Origin: AC-32 sp963715575
GTDB lineage: Bacteria; Actinomycetota; Thermoleophilia; Gaiellales; Gaiellaceae
Length of the DNA: 64,000 nucleotides
Assembly (NCBI GenBank): GCA_963715575.1
Contig: OY970250.1
Location: forward strand, 620,001-684,000
Direction: 5' to 3'
How positions within the stretch are numbered: position 1 is the stretch's first letter; the number at the start of each line of letters is the position of its first letter. Below are positions 39,539-48,600 of the stretch, in pieces. The position numbers and the translations under genes are program-made. Below the pieces are notes generated by a model that was not told where the DNA came from, did not search any database, and saw only the letters and a program-made list of their open reading frames with translations.

Positions 39539-39967
39539 TCAGGAGAGCGACGACCGAGCCTGCGCGCCAAGATGCTGTTCCGAGAACAGCTTCAAGACGT
39601 TCGTCGCCATCTGCAGCGGGTAGGCGACGTATTGGTGCGCCAGCGCGATAGGCATGAGCGCGTCGTCGTAGAGCTGCGTGCCGCTGCGGTCTAGCAGGTC
39701 GCAGCTAGCGCGAAGCGTCGGATAGTCGTCTAGGTCCAGCTGCTCGCCCCGGCCGTAGGCGGTGACCCCCGGGGTCAGCGGCGGCGCGCTGAAGACGAGG
39801 ATTCGCGCGTCGTTCGTCTTGTAGATGAACTTGCGGCCGTAGTACGCGTACCCGCCGCTGTGGGCGGTCGGTCGAGGCGACCTGGAAGGCGGGAGCACAG
39901 CGAAGCCTCGTCCGCTCGTTCGAGCAGCTCCAGCAAGCACGGCGGGCAGGCACGTGAGATTGACCAA
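39539..39967 (-). pseudogene. possible gene remnant, C-terminal-like fragment
   Basis: An open frame of 142 codons. Residues about 38-142 look protein-like (YAYYGRKFIYKTNDARILVF, DDYPTLRASCDLLDRSGTQLYDDALMPIALAHQYVAYPLQ). The first 35 residues have the composition of a non-coding frame and the start lacks an RBS. I do not recognise the family. It reads like the C-terminal part of a larger protein truncated next to tRNA-Thr. Confidence 0.4.
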
Positions 39968-40178
39968 CGCACGTGATGGTGCCCGGGTAGCTCAGTGATC
40001 GAGGACAGCCTGAGACATGCCTCTTGAACCATCGTCAGAAGAGAGGAACCCGATGACCAAACGCACTCTCCTCGTCGGCGTCGCCGCTGGGGCGGTCGCA
40101 GGCCTGGCGATGGCCGCTGAGGCTTCCAGCAAAACCGCCCGGTTAGCTTTCCCGGGTCCTTCGAGGAAGGAGAGTTCG

Positions 40179-40907
40179 ATGCGACACCGATTCTTCGCTC
40201 TCGCCGTGGGGGCGGCTATTGTCTTCATGGCAGCGGTCTCGTCCGCTGCGGCCAAGGCTCCGGTCGCGACGTACGAGGTGACGATCGACAACTTGACTGC
40301 GGGGCAGCCGATGACGCCGCCCGTCGTTGCAACCCATCGCGCCGCGACCGGCATCTTCACTGTCGGGCAACCGGCGAGCTTCGCCCTGAAGGAGATCGCC
40401 GAGAACGGCAATCTCGCCCCGATGATCGCGCAACTCGGGGCGGACAAGCACGTCTCGGATAGCGTCGCCGCCGCGGCCCCGCTCGTGCCCGCCGGCCTTG
40501 CCGGATCGGCCATGTTCGGTGACTCGGTGACGCTTACCCTGACTGCGTCCAAGGGGGCGAAGTTCCTCTCGTTCGTGAGCATGCTGGTCTGTACGAACGA
40601 CGGCTTCACCGGCGTGAACTCGCTGCGGTTGCCGAAGGACGTCGGCGACAGCGTCGTCGTGAACTCGGCGGGCTATGACGCAGGCACGGAGGTGAATACG
40701 GAGGACTTCGCCGACATCGTCGCACACTGCCAGGAGTTCGTCGGCGTGTCCTCGGGCGACCCGGGGACGAGCACGAGCAACCCCGCGCTTGCAGAGGGCG
40801 GAGTGATCCACCATCACCCCGGTATCGCCGGCGGCGCCGACCTCGTGCCGGCGATCCACGGCTGGACCGATCCCGTCGCCGAGATCACCGTGGAGCGCGT
40901 CGGCTAG
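40179..40907 (+). CDS. secreted Spondin_N-domain protein
   Basis: A 242-residue exported protein: signal peptide MRHRFFALAVGAAIVFMAAVSSAAA, then a spondin_N domain (about 28-220; YEVTIDNLTAGQPMTPPVVATH, FTVGQPASFALKEIAENGN, SVTLTLTASKGAKFLSFVSML, GGVIHHHPGIAGG). Bacterial members are secreted adhesion-like proteins. ATG at 40179 follows GAAGGAGAG. The same frame is open to another ATG at 40053 (with GAGAGGAACC upstream) that would add a second, redundant signal-like segment (MTKRTLLVGVAAGAVAGLAMAA). Confidence 0.85.
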   Translation: MRHRFFALAVGAAIVFMAAVSSAAAKAPVATYEVTIDNLTAGQPMTPPVVATHRAATGIFTVGQPASFALKEIAENGNLAPMIAQLGADKHVSDSVAAAAPLVPAGLAGSAMFGDSVTLTLTASKGAKFLSFVSMLVCTNDGFTGVNSLRLPKDVGDSVVVNSAGYDAGTEVNTEDFADIVAHCQEFVGVSSGDPGTSTSNPALAEGGVIHHHPGIAGGADLVPAIHGWTDPVAEITVERVG

Positions 40908-40918
40908 GGCTTCCTTGG

Positions 40919-40944
40919 GGCCGGATGCCTTGCGGTGTCCGGCC
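40919..40944 (+). terminator. hairpin after the spondin_N gene
   Basis: 7-bp stem GGCCGGA/TCCGGCC around a 12-nt loop, 12 nt after the stop codon. No T-tract. Confidence 0.45.
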
Positions 40945-41360
40945 TCAGTCGGTACGCGGGCCTTCCAGGGCAGAGGCCGTTGCGGCTACTCGCGGGTGGA
41001 CGTCCGCTCCGCCTCGGCGCCTCGCGAGCCGGCTTCGCGCTTCGCCCGCACGGGCTCGCGAAGCTCGTCTATGAGCACAGCTCGGGAGCGATCCTCCGTG
41101 TGCATCTCGTGACGCCGACGGCGAGCGACTCGATTCAGTTCATCGTCGTGGCGATGCCGCTCGGAGTCACGGTGGAGGCTTCAGCGGCTACGGCTGGCTC
41201 TGCCGACTGGTTGACGCAAGCGTCCTCCAAGCTGGCGGCTTCTACCGCGTCCGCAAACCCTTGCTCCTCCTCTGACTACCATCGGCTGCGACGGCCACAT
41301 AGACCCGGCTAGTTGCCAGCCTCCGTCGGCGCTCCGCGAGGGCCCGCGTAAAAGGAGCGC
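40945..41360. other. gap, no supported gene
   Basis: A 125-codon frame starting near 40935 covers most of this stretch. It lacks an RBS and starts inside the hairpin, and its first 40 residues look like a non-coding frame. Its middle (LAKLVYEHSSGAILRVHLV) is more protein-like, so a decayed gene cannot be excluded. Confidence 0.35.
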
Positions 41361-41882
41361 CTAGCTCGCGGCAGCTTTCGTCCGCCGCGGGACGACCCAG
41401 TCGGGGCGGACGAAGTGGCAGGTGTAGCCGTTCGGGTACCGCTCGAGGTAGTCCTGGTGCTCGGGTTCAGCCTTCCAGAACGGCCCGGCCGGAGTCAGCT
41501 CGGTCACGACCTTGCCCGGCCAGCGGCCTGAGGCCTCGACGTCCGCGATCGTCTGCTCGGCGACGCGGCGCTGCTCGTCGTCGAGGTAGAAGATCGCCGA
41601 GCGATAGCTCGTGCCGATGTCGTTGCCCTGCCGGTTCACCGTCGTCGGATCATGGATCTGGAAGAAGAATTCGAGTAGCTCTCGGTAGGAGGTCTGCTCG
41701 GGGTCGAAAACGATCTCGATCGCCTCAGCGTGCGTGCCGTGGTTGCGATAGGTCGCACTCGGAACGTCGCCACCGGCGTACCCCACCCGGGTCGACACGA
41801 CGCCGGGCCGCTTCCGGAAGAGATCCTGCATGCCCCAGAAGCACCCTCCCGCGAGGATCGCCTTCTCGTTTTCGGCGCTCAC
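41361..41882 (-). CDS. msrA: peptide methionine sulfoxide reductase MsrA
   Basis: A 173-residue MsrA with the catalytic motif GGCFWG at about residues 12-17, followed by GVVSTRVGYAGGDVPSATYRNHGTHAEAIEI and the C-terminal HQDYLERYPNGYTCHF. It reduces S-methionine sulfoxide. The GTG at 41882 (VSAENEKAIL) is preferred because the family starts close to the Cys motif; a GTG nine codons upstream is also possible. It lies in a stretch rich in redox genes (WrbA, Dps, sulfite-oxidase-like). Confidence 0.93.
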   Translation of the reverse strand: MSAENEKAILAGGCFWGMQDLFRKRPGVVSTRVGYAGGDVPSATYRNHGTHAEAIEIVFDPEQTSYRELLEFFFQIHDPTTVNRQGNDIGTSYRSAIFYLDDEQRRVAEQTIADVEASGRWPGKVVTELTPAGPFWKAEPEHQDYLERYPNGYTCHFVRPDWVVPRRTKAAAS

Positions 41883-42166
41883 GTCTCGAGCGTAGCGAGG
41901 GCAACTCACCAGACGGAAACGTCCGGGTGCCCTGCGTGGTGAGCCATCGGCTTGATCCCCTCACGAAGCCGAAGGTCATCCCGATCTTCGTCATGCAACC
42001 ACTGGCTCGGCGTCGCGCTTCGTCGTGAGGGAGCATTGCTGGTTCGCTCGCCCACCCCTGCGCACTGCTCGGTTCGTGGGCAGCTGGAACACGGCGGCAC
42101 GTTTGGCTCGATGTCTCGCCGTCGACAACGCGAGACGTCATCTCTCCTAACCAAAAGGGGGAAGTA

Positions 42167-42508
42167 ATGGACGCGGAACGCGCTCGGGAGTTGCTCGCCG
42201 CGGAACGGCGTGAAATTGAACACGCGCTCCCACGTCTTAGCCACGAGGACGACGGCGACAACGCCGGCTGGCAAGAGCCTGCGAACTTAGCGGCGAACCT
42301 CTACCTGGACGAGCTCGACGAAAGCTTGGCCGACGAACTCCGCGAGCGACTTAGCGCACTCGAGCGTGCCGAGCAGCGCCTGACCGCCGGCACATACGGC
42401 TTCTCGATCGAAAGTGGCATCCCGATCCCGGACGAGCGACTCGAGGCCTTGCCGACCGCCGAACGGACAGCGAAGGAAGAGAGGCGCACCGAGGGTGGCG
42501 GTCGTTAA
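42167..42508 (+). CDS. DksA/TraR-like protein lacking the zinc cysteines
   Basis: A 113-residue protein: a coiled-coil N-terminal half (DELRERLSALERAEQRLTAG) and the DksA-type C-terminal motif TYGFSIESGIPIPDERLEALPTAER. The family normally has CxxC...CxxC here (GxCxxCGxPI); all four cysteines are absent, so no zinc finger can form. ATG at 42167 follows AAAAGGGGGAAGTA. DksA-like proteins enter the RNA polymerase secondary channel; whether this one does is open. Confidence 0.82.
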   Translation: MDAERARELLAAERREIEHALPRLSHEDDGDNAGWQEPANLAANLYLDELDESLADELRERLSALERAEQRLTAGTYGFSIESGIPIPDERLEALPTAERTAKEERRTEGGGR

Positions 42509-42521
42509 CCGCGGGAGTTCT

Positions 42522-43187
42522 TTACCGACCAGCTTTCGATGAAGCGGTCGTGGCGACGGCCTTTGCCGTCAGGAGGCCGGCCTCTCGTGCCGCTCCAATA
42601 ACCCCCGCGACGCGCGCGAGGCGAGCGCCTTGCGCCCGTGCGACCATGAGGGTTGTCTCGTCCGGGCCCTCGACACGATGGTCGCTTGTGTATGACGCGC
42701 CGTAAGGGTTGCCGCCGCCGTTGAAAACCTCGTGCACGGTGTACCCGAGCGGGAGCACAATCGCGCCCCAGTGATACAGGGTGTTGTTGAGTGCCAGGAT
42801 CGTCGACTCCTGACCACCGTGTTCGGTTTGCGAAGACGTGAACGAGGTCGCCACTTTGTCGACGAGTACGCCTCGCTGCCAGAGCTCACCGGCGAGATCG
42901 AGAAACGCCTTTAACTGAGCAGCGACGTTGCCGAAGCGGGTCGGTGTCCCGAAGGCGATCCCGTCTGCCCATTGAAGGTCCTCGAGCGAGGCTTCCGGTT
43001 GATCCTCGACCTCAGAGCGATGACGACCCCACTGCTGGTTGACGGAGATCGCCATCTCTGGCGCCAGTTCAGCGACGTGGCGCAGCCGAACATCAGCACC
43101 CTCCTGATTCGCACCTTCCGCGACCGCGCGGGCGAGCGCGTGGACGTTTCCAGTCGCGCTGTAATAGATGACCGCGATTCGCGTCAC
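42522..43187 (-). CDS. wrbA: NAD(P)H:quinone oxidoreductase, WrbA family
   Basis: A 221-residue flavodoxin-fold protein. It has the FMN phosphate loop YYSATGNVHALA (about 8-19), the WrbA block DGIAFGTPTRFGNVAAQLKAFLD, the SSQTEHGGQESTI loop and GNPYGASYTSD. It performs two-electron quinone reduction, limiting redox cycling. GTG at 43187 is preferred since homologues begin at (M)TRIAVIYYS. It ends 13 nt from the convergent DksA-like gene. Confidence 0.92.
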   Translation of the reverse strand: MTRIAVIYYSATGNVHALARAVAEGANQEGADVRLRHVAELAPEMAISVNQQWGRHRSEVEDQPEASLEDLQWADGIAFGTPTRFGNVAAQLKAFLDLAGELWQRGVLVDKVATSFTSSQTEHGGQESTILALNNTLYHWGAIVLPLGYTVHEVFNGGGNPYGASYTSDHRVEGPDETTLMVARAQGARLARVAGVIGAAREAGLLTAKAVATTASSKAGR

Positions 43188-43331
43188 GGCTATTGACCGT
43201 GCCACGGGCGCGATCCCCACGGAGGATCATTCGGGTGCCCAGTCCCCCGGCGCGGTTGCGGTTTTCTCAGCTCCGGCGAGCGTCGGCGGCTGCCGCTGTG
43301 GGCTAGCCACCGCAGCAAGGTCCGGGTTGGC

Positions 43332-43386
43332 GGCTGCACGGATTATGCGCTGGCGGCGACGACAGCGAGGGCCTTCTCAGTGATCC
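43332..43386. repeat. imperfect ~55-bp repeat, copy 1
   Basis: It contains a 23-bp core (43346-43368) identical to 44963-44985, with similar flanks ending in GATCCT. It lies upstream of the small gene at 43421. It could be a shared regulatory element or two decayed copies of the same gene end: on the minus strand both can encode VVAASA. Confidence 0.6.
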
Positions 43387-43420
43387 TCTGGCGCGGACAC
43401 GAACACGAAGGGAGTCGATC

Positions 43421-43627
43421 GTGGAAGAGCTAGAGGAGATCGAGGTTGAGGCCGAGGAGTCCGGAGAAGATGCGCGCATCTATGCGTGGCGGGTGGAGCA
43501 GCTTTCGGGGCTTGGGCTCTCGAGCGCCGTCGCGAGCGCGGTAGCCACGATCGTCGACTGGCACGAGATCGCGCGCCTAGTCGAGCGCGGCTGCTCGCCC
43601 GAGTTGGCTCTTGAGATCGTGCGCTGA
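43421..43627 (+). CDS. small conserved-type actinobacterial protein of unknown function
   Basis: A 68-residue acidic protein: Glu-rich start (MEELEEIEVEAEESGEDARIY), then two short helices with WRVEQLSGLGLSSAVASAVA and WHEIARLVERGCSPELALEIV. The pattern 'WR.EQL...G...A...A...D.H....L...GC.P.LAL.I' is one I associate with uncharacterised actinobacterial proteins. GTG start after GGGAGTCGATC. No function known. Confidence 0.65.
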   Translation: MEELEEIEVEAEESGEDARIYAWRVEQLSGLGLSSAVASAVATIVDWHEIARLVERGCSPELALEIVR

Positions 43628-43715
43628 GCGTCAGCGGCTCCGGTCCATTGCGGCCGAGCCCGCTCACGTGCCGCATACTGCGAGAGTGGCAGTCGAGGCC
43701 CGCAGGTTGAGCGGC

Positions 43716-44384
43716 ATGCGCGTGATCGTCGCAGACGACGACGTGCTACTGAGGGAGGGTCTTGCTGGGCTGCTCGAAGGCGCGGGATGCGAGGTCATTG
43801 GTCAGGCGGGCGACGGATCGCAGCTCTTGGACCTGGCTCGCGAACACTCGCCCGATCTCGCAATCGTCGACATCAGAATGCCCCCCACTCGTTCGACGGA
43901 GGGTCTGGAGGCGGCTGCGGTGCTTCGCGAGGAGTTCCCGGACATGGCCATCCTGATCCTCTCGGCACACGTCGAGGTGGAGCACGCGATGACGCTGCTT
44001 TCGAGCGGGAGCCGCAGCGGATACCTGCTGAAGAGTCGCGTGACGGATATCAACGAGTTCCTCGAGACGGTGGAGCGCGTGTGCCGAGGCGGCTCCGTCG
44101 TCGACCCGAGTCTGGTGCAGGAACTCGTCTCGGCGCGAACGGCCGATGATCCGCTCGAATCGCTCACGCCTCGCGAACGCGAGGTGCTCGCCTTGATGGC
44201 AGAGGGCCGGTCGAACGGCGGGATCGCTCGCCAGCTGTGGATCACCGAGGGAACGGTCGAGAACCACGTGCACCACATCATGGTCAAGCTCGGTCTGCTG
44301 GAGACCGACGACGACCACCGTCGCGTCCTCGCCGCAATCACATTCTTGCGACCGTCGCTTCGCGAGCCCGATCCAGCCGGATAA
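43716..44384 (+). CDS. NarL/LuxR-family response regulator
   Basis: A 222-residue two-domain regulator: receiver domain (about 1-120) with DDD acidic pocket, phospho-acceptor Asp in LAIVDIRMP and Lys in GYLLKSR. A LuxR-type HTH (about 150-210; LTPREREVLALMAEGRSNGGIARQL and TVENHVHHIMVKLGL) follows. It is a plausible partner of the HisKA_3 kinase at 45684. ATG at 43716 starts right at the receiver fold. Confidence 0.92.
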   Translation: MRVIVADDDVLLREGLAGLLEGAGCEVIGQAGDGSQLLDLAREHSPDLAIVDIRMPPTRSTEGLEAAAVLREEFPDMAILILSAHVEVEHAMTLLSSGSRSGYLLKSRVTDINEFLETVERVCRGGSVVDPSLVQELVSARTADDPLESLTPREREVLALMAEGRSNGGIARQLWITEGTVENHVHHIMVKLGLLETDDDHRRVLAAITFLRPSLREPDPAG

Positions 44385-44425
44385 CCGGCCCTGGCTCCGA
44401 AAGGTCAGGAACCCGACCCGGTTGG

Positions 44426-44797
44426 TCAGGCGTCGGCTCGGTCGAGCAGCTGGTAGATCCGCTCGGCGGATAGCTCCGTCTTGGCGAGGAAGCCGACGGC
44501 CGGGCTGGATTCGATCAGCTTGAGGAACTCGCGGTGGTCGTGCGTCGAGATGAGGATCACCTGCGGGGCGCTGCCGTCGAAGCCGGCGGCGAGACGGCGG
44601 GCGAGATCGAATCCGCTTTCGGCGCCCAGGTCGATGTCGACGAGAGCGACCTCCGGCCGCAACTCCCGAACGCTCTCGACCGCCTCAGCGCTAGACGCGG
44701 CGACCCCGACGACCGAAACTCCTTGGCCTTCGAGCAGTTCGCGCGCGGCTTCAGAGAACGCCGGACGGTCGTCGACGATGAGGCACCGCAAAGCCAC
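44426..44797 (-). CDS. stand-alone receiver-domain protein
   Basis: A 123-residue single receiver domain: MALRCLIVDDRPAFSEAAREL, phospho-acceptor Asp in VALVDIDLG, Thr/Ser switch in VILISTH and Lys in FLAKTEL. No output domain. It may act as a phosphate sink or protein-interaction switch in the same circuit as the adjacent NarL regulator, with which it converges. Confidence 0.9.
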   Translation of the reverse strand: MALRCLIVDDRPAFSEAARELLEGQGVSVVGVAASSAEAVESVRELRPEVALVDIDLGAESGFDLARRLAAGFDGSAPQVILISTHDHREFLKLIESSPAVGFLAKTELSAERIYQLLDRADA

Positions 44798-44949
44798 GCT
44801 CCCAGGATTGCATGGGAGACGCTGGAATGCATGGGCGCTAGCCTAGATCTTGGCCGCTTATCCGAGCGATTGGCCATGGCGCCCTTCTTCCAAAAAACGC
44901 CTCCCTTTGTCCCTGGGCGCTAGCCCGGACGCGTAGATCTCGGCTAACC

Positions 44950-45004
44950 GCCGCACCGGTTGTGCGCTGGCGGCGACGACAGCGACGACCTCCTCCGCGA
45001 TCCT
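44950..45004. repeat. imperfect ~55-bp repeat, copy 2
   Basis: Second copy of the element at 43332-43386 (identical 23-bp core at 44963-44985). It lies in the 285-bp gap before the HxlR gene, which otherwise shows no gene. Confidence 0.6.
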
Positions 45005-45082
45005 TGAGGGGCGACAAGACCTGCACAGAAGTCCGCCCGATGAACCGGCAACCAGGGCGGCGACTGGAAGAAAGGAGACAGC

Positions 45083-45673
45083 ATGGGGGGAGCTCACGTC
45101 AGTCGGAGGAATCACGCCCATGGCACACGGCGCTCCGCGCGAACGAACGCAGGGCCGACGCGTCAGGACCTCGAGATGATCGAGCGCACCCGGGCGGCGC
45201 GCGACCTTCTCTCTTCGAAGTGGAAGGTCGATCTGCTGTACCTGCTCGCCCGCGGCGTCCATCGTTACAGCCGGCTCTATGACAACCTCAGGGGCGCATC
45301 CAAGAAGATGCTGACGGATTCCTTGCGCGGCCTTGAGCGTGACGGGTTCGTCGATCGCACCGTCTACGCGGAGGTTCCCGCCCGCGTGGAGTACTCGCTG
45401 ACCTCCCTTGGCTGGTCGGCGACCGAGCTGTTGATGGCGCTGGCTGATTGGGCGGACGAGCATCTCGCTGATGTAGAGCAAGCCAGGTCGCGGTACAGGG
45501 CCGCGTCCTCATCAGGCGCCGATGACTCCGGTGACTTCCCCGGACTTGAGGCGGCGTGGCTCGTCGATGCCGAGACAGACCGACATGGCGTCAGGCGCCT
45601 CCGATCAAGCGTGAGCGCGCCTGAGAGCCGGGGTCCATCGACGTCCGATGGATCGCGGAACGGCGAGCTATGA
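45083..45673 (+). CDS. HxlR-family winged-helix transcriptional regulator
   Basis: A 196-residue protein with an HxlR domain (about 32-130; LLSSKWKVDLLYLLARGVHRYSRLYDNLRGASKKMLTDSLRGLERDGFVDRTVY and VEYSLTSLGWSATELL). It has a basic 30-residue N-terminal extension and a 60-residue unstructured C-terminal tail. HxlR proteins often sense electrophiles or redox state and act as dimers. It is 10 nt upstream of the sensor kinase gene and probably co-transcribed. The lack of the conserved N-terminal Cys argues against the redox-Cys subtype. Confidence 0.88.
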   Translation: MGGAHVSRRNHAHGTRRSARTNAGPTRQDLEMIERTRAARDLLSSKWKVDLLYLLARGVHRYSRLYDNLRGASKKMLTDSLRGLERDGFVDRTVYAEVPARVEYSLTSLGWSATELLMALADWADEHLADVEQARSRYRAASSSGADDSGDFPGLEAAWLVDAETDRHGVRRLRSSVSAPESRGPSTSDGSRNGEL

Positions 45674-45683
45674 TCGTTCGGCC

Positions 45684-48600
45684 ATGCACTCGCAGTGGCT
45701 GGCTTTCACACCGGGGGTGGACCCGCGCGAACGCGCTCGACAGCTTCGTCAGAGCTGGGAGCGTCTGCTCGCCGGTCGCGAGCTGAAGGCTGAGCCCACC
45801 CCCGGACCGGCCGCAGAGATGCGAGGGGCGATCGTCGATTCCTGGAAGCGCTCTCTGGACACTGGTCTTGATCCTGTTGACCTGCTGGCTCCTCTCGAGG
45901 CAGACCCGCCCGAGATGCGGGAGCGCTGGGCCGAGCATCCACTTGGTTCCCTCGCTCACGTGCTACACGACCAGCTAAAGAACATCGCGAGGGATTCCCA
46001 GAGCCTGATCGTCGTGGGCGACGCTTCCGGGCTGCTCTTGCACATCGAAGGTCCGGACACGCTGAGGGAGCGCGCCGCGGAGATGAATTTCGTAGAAGGC
46101 GCCCAGTACAGCGAAGCCGCGGCGGGAACGAACGGCATCGGGACGACACTCGCGGCTGATCACGCCCTGCAGGTGTTCGCCTCCGAGCACTTCAACCAAC
46201 GACACCATGGGTGGACGTGTTCTGGGGCTCCCGTGCACGACCCGGTATCTCGTCGAGTCCTCGGAGTCATCGACCTGTCGACTCCTTGGGAGACTGTCCA
46301 CCCACTCAGCCTGGAGCTCGCGACCACGGCTGCGCGGGCGCTGGAGCAGTGCCTTGCGGATGCCCGACGCCTCAACGACGCTCGGTTGCGACGGCGCTAC
46401 GCGGATCTGGCGACAAGGGCAACAGATCTAGTCGTGAGCCCCGACGGCTACGTCCTCGCCGGCGAGCGCTTGGCGGCGCCGGAGAAGCCACTCGCGATTC
46501 CCGAAGGTGGTGGGGAGATCCTCTTGGGCGGCGGCTCATCCGCCGTTGCGGAGCCGCTTGGCCATGGCGAGGCGTACCTCGTCCGCCGCACCGACGCGGA
46601 CGGCTTCGGCGTTGCACCAACCGAGATGGTCGAGCGCGCGAAAGCTAGGCGAAACGCCGCGGCGCGCCATGCGGACGATCATGGAATCGCCGTCAAAGCC
46701 GAGGGCCGCCGGCCCGGCCCTGGGTCAGATCGGCGTACACGCGCCTATTTCGAGGCGGCGCTCGACTGTGTGATCATCGCGGACGCGTCCGGCAGGATTA
46801 TGGAATTCAACCCGGCCGCCGAGCGGACGTTCGGCTATACCCGCGATGAGGCGCTCGGGCGAACGATGGCCGAGCTGATCGTGCCGCCGTCGCTACGCGA
46901 GCGCCACAGCACCGGCTTTTCCCGGTTCATCGAGAGCCGCCACGAGAGGAAGCTGCGGCGCCGCGTGGAGCTGACCGGAATGCGGGCCGACGGCAGTGTG
47001 TTCCCGGTTGAGTTGTCGCTAAGCCTGGTCGAGACCGAGCCGGTCCTGATCTATGGAGCGCTGCGCGATATCTCTGCGGCGAAACAGGCTGAGAGCCATC
47101 TGCGCGAGCTCGCCGAGGAGCAAGCCGCCCTGCGGCGAGTTGCAACTCTCGTCGCGCGCGAGTCGTCGCCGCAACAGCTCCTCGCGCTCGTGGCGGAACA
47201 GGTCGCGCGGATCATCAACGTGCCGCTCGTGAGGCTGGTCCGCTACGAGTCGGACGGCTCGGGGGCGGAACTCATCGGCGGTTGGGGCACGAGCGTGGAT
47301 CCCCTCGCCATCGGAGCACGCTGGCCGCTCGACGGCCCGGGCGTATTCGCAGCCGTCTGGCAGCGTGGCCGAGCTGCCCGGCTCGACGACTACGAGGGCG
47401 TACCAGGACAAGCCGCAGCCGTCGTGCGGCAGGCAGGGATGCGTTCAGCGGTCGCGTGCCCCATCGCCGTCGAAGGTCGCCTCTGGGGTGCCATAGCCGT
47501 CCTCTCGCCGCGGCACGAACCACTCCCCGAGGACACGGAGGCGCGGCTCGCGGACTTCACGGAGCTGGTCGCCACCGCGATCGCCAATGCCGAGTCACGG
47601 ACGGCAATTGCGCGGCTGGCCGACGAGCAGGCCGCATTGCGGCGGGTCGCGACTCTCGTCGCGGACGAGTCGTCGCCGGAGCACCTCTTTGCCGCCGTGG
47701 CGGAAGAAGTCGGCCGTGTCCTGGACCTCCCGGTTACGGCGTTGGTCTGCTACGAACCCGACGGGTCCGCGATCGAAATCGTCGGCGCTTGGAGCGAGAG
47801 CACGTCTTCGCTTCCGACCGGGACGCGCTTGCTGCTCGACGGGCCGAGCGCGGTCGCATCCGTGTGGCAAAGCGGCGATCCCGCGCGCACAGACGAGACG
47901 AGCGACGTACCCGGCGAGATCGCCGCTTTCCAGCGGCAGGCGGGATTACAGTCGACTATCGCGAGCCCGATCCTCGTCGAGGGCCACCTGTGGGGCGCGA
48001 TGGCCGCCGGCTCGTCCGAGCGGCTTCCCGCCGGCATCGAGTCGCGCCTCATGGAGTTCACGGAGCTTGTTGCGACCGCAATCGCCAATAGCGAGGCCCG
48101 CGCCGAAGTCGCCGCTTCCCGCGCCCGTGTCATCGCCGCCGGCGACGAAACCCGTCGGCGCATCGAGCGCGACCTCCACGACGGAGCTCAGCAGCAGCTG
48201 GTCACATTGGCCCTCGAGTTGCGCTCCGCAGAAGCCAAGGTTCCCGCGGGCCTAGAGGACCTTCGGACTGAGGTCGGCCGCTTCGCGGATCGATTGACGA
48301 GCGTGATCGACGAACTACGCGAGATGGCGCGCGGCATCCACCCAGCCGTCCTGACAGAGGGCGGCCTCTCACCGGCACTCGAGGCGCTCGCTCTTCGTTC
48401 GCCTGTGCCCGTCAAGCTCAACGTACGTTGTCAGAGCCGCCTCGCCGACGGGATCGAGGTAGCCGCTTACTACGTAGCCTCGGAAGCGCTCACGAACGCC
48501 GCGAAGCACGCCGACGCTTCCGTCGTGCAGGTCGATCTCCACGTCGGGGCGGGAACGCTCCGTCTAGCCATCGTCGACGACGGCGTCGGAGGCGCAGAAC

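Noticed and set aside
40935..41312. 125-codon plus-strand frame after the spondin_N gene
   Set aside because: No RBS, start within a hairpin, and the first third looks non-coding; described only as a gap.
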